Source: Actinokineospora sp. NBRC 105648
GTDB lineage: Bacteria; Actinomycetota; Actinomycetes; Mycobacteriales; Pseudonocardiaceae
DNA length: 64,000 nt
Assembly: GCF_030269645.1 (NCBI RefSeq)
Contig: NZ_BSTR01000005.1
Location: forward strand, 1-64,000
Reading direction: 5' to 3'
The notes beneath the pieces are model-generated. The model made no database searches and had not been told where the DNA came from. It was given only the letters and a program-made list of their open reading frames with translations. How positions within the stretch are numbered: the stretch's first letter is position 1; every line of letters begins with the position of its first letter. This document shows positions 63,101 to 64,000 of this stretch, one piece after another. Position numbers and translations under genes: made by a program.

Positions 63101-64000
63101 GAGAAGTGGTGGACAGCGGCATCGCCGGCGGGTGAGCCCTGCCGAGGAATGGCGGTAGACCGGCGTGGGCGGCGGCGCTGTTCGTCCGACATCGGTGGCT
63201 GGTTGGTGTTGTCGGAGGTGAACTCCGCGTTCGCTCGGGCCCGCAGCTCGGACAGCAGGGCTTCGGCGGTGCCCTCGGTGGCCGAGTCGGCGCTCAGCCG
63301 TGCCTGTATCCCGGACGGCCTGGCGGTCTCCCGCGCGCGCCGCCCCGGCGGGTCGGCGATCGCCCAGGGACTGTCTTCGACCGGCGAGTCGACGGCGGTG
63401 TCCGCGGCCGCCTCGGCGGAGCGGGGTGGCCGGTGCGCCGTGGACGAATCACCGACGGGTTCGGACCGGTCGCGGCTCGACGACCACGATGGGGCCCTCG
63501 TGGAGTCGGCGGGCGCAGAACCGGCGAGCGCTGAGTCAGCGAGCGTGGAGTCGGCGGGCGCGGAACCGGCGGGCGTGGAGTCGGCAGGTGTGAAATTGGC
63601 GGGCTTGGAGTCGGCAGGCGCGTGCTCTGCCGACGGGTTGGCCGCTGGGCCGTGGCTCGGCGACCGGGATGAAGTTGTCGCGGGGTGTGTGGGTGTCTGC
63701 TCGGCGGGCGACTCGGCTATTGGTTCCGCGGCGGCGTGGCTCGGCGACCAAGGTGCGCGGGTGGTTGAGTCCGTGGGGGGCCCCACGTTCGACGAGTCCT
63801 TTGTCGACAGTGACGGGTCCGTGGTGTCGAACCGCCTTCTTGGCGATGGCCGCGAGTCCGAGGTGGCAGGGGTGAGCCGGTCGGGACCCTGGGCGGACGG
63901 CGAGCCAGCGGCTGCTGTCTGCTGGCGCAGGGCCTCGCGGGCCGCGAGGACGCCGGGGCTCGCGGCGCGTTTGCCGGGCAGGATCGGCAGGGTTGGTGAG
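60145..64000 (-). CDS. very long low-complexity protein, 5' end outside the window
   Basis: The frame is open from the right edge of the window to a stop at 60145, at least 1285 residues. The part nearest the edge reads LPGKRAASPGVLAAREALRQ. After that it is dominated by Ser, Thr, Pro, Ala, Asp and Glu. A block around residues 350-500 of the visible part repeats RRSDTADTPATT and SAGTPRR-like units of roughly 19 residues. Later parts have PEPPTPEIPEPPDPSEIPTP, then DDPAHRDDPDQGDDPDQRDD, a Q/R-D-D-P repeat. No membrane helix or catalytic motif is visible. It could be a disordered scaffold or surface protein. It is upstream of gdh on the same strand; whether it continues into a folded domain cannot be seen. 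Confidence 0.65.
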   Translation of the reverse strand, partial: SPTLPILPGKRAASPGVLAAREALRQQTAAAGSPSAQGPDRLTPATSDSRPSPRRRFDTTDPSLSTKDSSNVGPPTDSTTRAPWSPSHAAAEPIAESPAEQTPTHPATTSSRSPSHGPAANPSAEHAPADSKPANFTPADSTPAGSAPADSTLADSALAGSAPADSTRAPSWSSSRDRSEPVGDSSTAHRPPRSAEAAADTAVDSPVEDSPWAIADPPGRRARETARPSGIQARLSADSATEGTAEALLSELRARANAEFTSDNTNQPPMSDEQRRRPRRSTAIPRQGSPAGDAAVHHFSGGVRRSHAAEPPANTPDTSDQPTPNTGTASGAHHPPATATTPSPSDTPARRSDLLDTPATTQWRSDTTDPSAGTPQRNAAADLPTTPRRSDTADTPATTQWGSGTTDASAGTPRRSAAVDRPATSPRRSDSAATARRGDPLGTPATTPWGSDIADTAAGTARSSDAADTPATTVRRSDTADTSVPAGRSAVPDTAAGTPRRSDTSDTPGTTPRHGDVGHIPAATSTAATPGGIGAQEIDAATAHGRRAARRAKAAGESTVDDPGSVSPKDSEGTADAQSVLSRFGVSAEGSGGRRRAPDDDEYYFDPNALVGTDLPAPPMLPPSMGVFDSFPWDEGPTAPLTPSAVIARRAEPGPHLSGPLDAPRLGAPTSTADTPAQESTASSTPASQARATIPEPPVGPDIPQPPGRTVSPETPEPPTPEIPEPPDPSEIPTPGAPGTPEVDPPPTTHTAAGGRRAKPDAPESTALPTAAALDAPKTAAAPGAPRTADAPARRVQPEPTHPDPQSTAEPSSTGRRARPESADPVATQQKPSGTRENSNTANAGTVAKPTPEAARAADIADRRAIDFAARLRGLPRASALAATTPAEPDSARLSAPPDPEPTPTPVTSTAGDASPADHRDDPAHRDDPDQGDDPDQRDDPARDPAADRQTLPTRRRRPPSSRRDRTHSSGLAELLAEALVAFQATQPDGGPTGDAESDAARWSDEGWPPAPTPDTSTGDDEDVDDLTEPVKLADLLRSPELRQLSEHWPAADPSPANPSPANPSTLDLLPADPPSTPALADGAHRQSPSAHAAVPPAHADDPSSSGHHRAPGTGRRRAPEPPAEPWPGEADRDHPGADSAPWQSSAHAQDPHTEWPDPRGASADERDPQPNWPGSTTSRAQRRHSADSNTDARDTDARSTDARGGQPVGQATGTWRSFPTGDTDDWQPADRLSDRWTTDARAAEPAPGEARRTDLSGLPTPPSGIRGRHRSSEWAPADIDSGG

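Overview
The window is high-GC actinobacterial chromosome. The best guess is the order Pseudonocardiales, because of the mycothiol-linked genes, Wbl and DUF5753/DUF397 regulators, a 1658-residue NAD-glutamate dehydrogenase, paired ClpP1/ClpP2, and many GTG starts with 1-4 bp stop/start overlaps. The order of the conserved core from folC to gdh follows, from memory, the Mycobacterium tuberculosis block Rv2447c-Rv2476c (folC, clpX, clpP2, clpP1, tig, nei, rpiB, Rv2466c, pepN, Rv2468c, HNH, glbO, aglA, Rv2474c, Rv2475c, gdh), with lineage-specific genes spliced in.

Positions 1-7027 form an accessory island that is visibly more AT-rich than the rest. It holds a translationally coupled HTH / WhiB-like / membrane-protein triad, an AT-rich region with repeated AATATT boxes, an orphan Imm1-type immunity protein, a resolvase-like fragment, a DUF5753 regulator, several small unknown genes, a 2H phosphoesterase and a zinc-ribbon HTH-TPR regulator. 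Its right edge cuts a Tat-exported PhoD-type phosphatase gene inside the conserved WDDH motif near 7028, so the island probably inserted into phoD.

Positions 7028-28020 carry metabolic and lineage-specific genes: a PaaI-type thioesterase, DUF4233, folC, a putative secreted C39-like cysteine peptidase with a small partner, a YdeP-type molybdopterin oxidoreductase whose likely maturation factor FdhD lies 8 kb away, an ArsR/mycoredoxin divergon with a 50-bp nested palindrome, a TetR/methyltransferase divergon with two palindromic operators, a secreted streptogrisin-like protease, a CoA transferase, a Tat-exported esterase, and a DUF5753 regulator followed by three tandem DUF397 genes at an exact 225-bp period.

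Positions 28021-47820 contain the protein quality-control block (clpX, clpP2, clpP1, tig), two tRNA genes (Pro-UGG, Gly-UCC), acetyltransferases including an Eis-like one, nei, rpiB, an aldehyde dehydrogenase, a Rv2466c-like DsbA-family protein, pepN, a DUF5130 gene and a ctaJ-like gene.

Between the DUF5130 and HNH genes, which are neighbours in mycobacteria, sits the most unusual item in the window: a 424-residue protein made almost entirely of about 51 copies of GTRVT, arranged by a simple linker rule (48156-49430). After it come HNH, mscS, glbO, an alpha-glucosidase, a Rv2474c-like gene, a thioesterase, a decayed old-yellow-enzyme gene, the large gdh, and a very long low-complexity protein that runs off the right edge.
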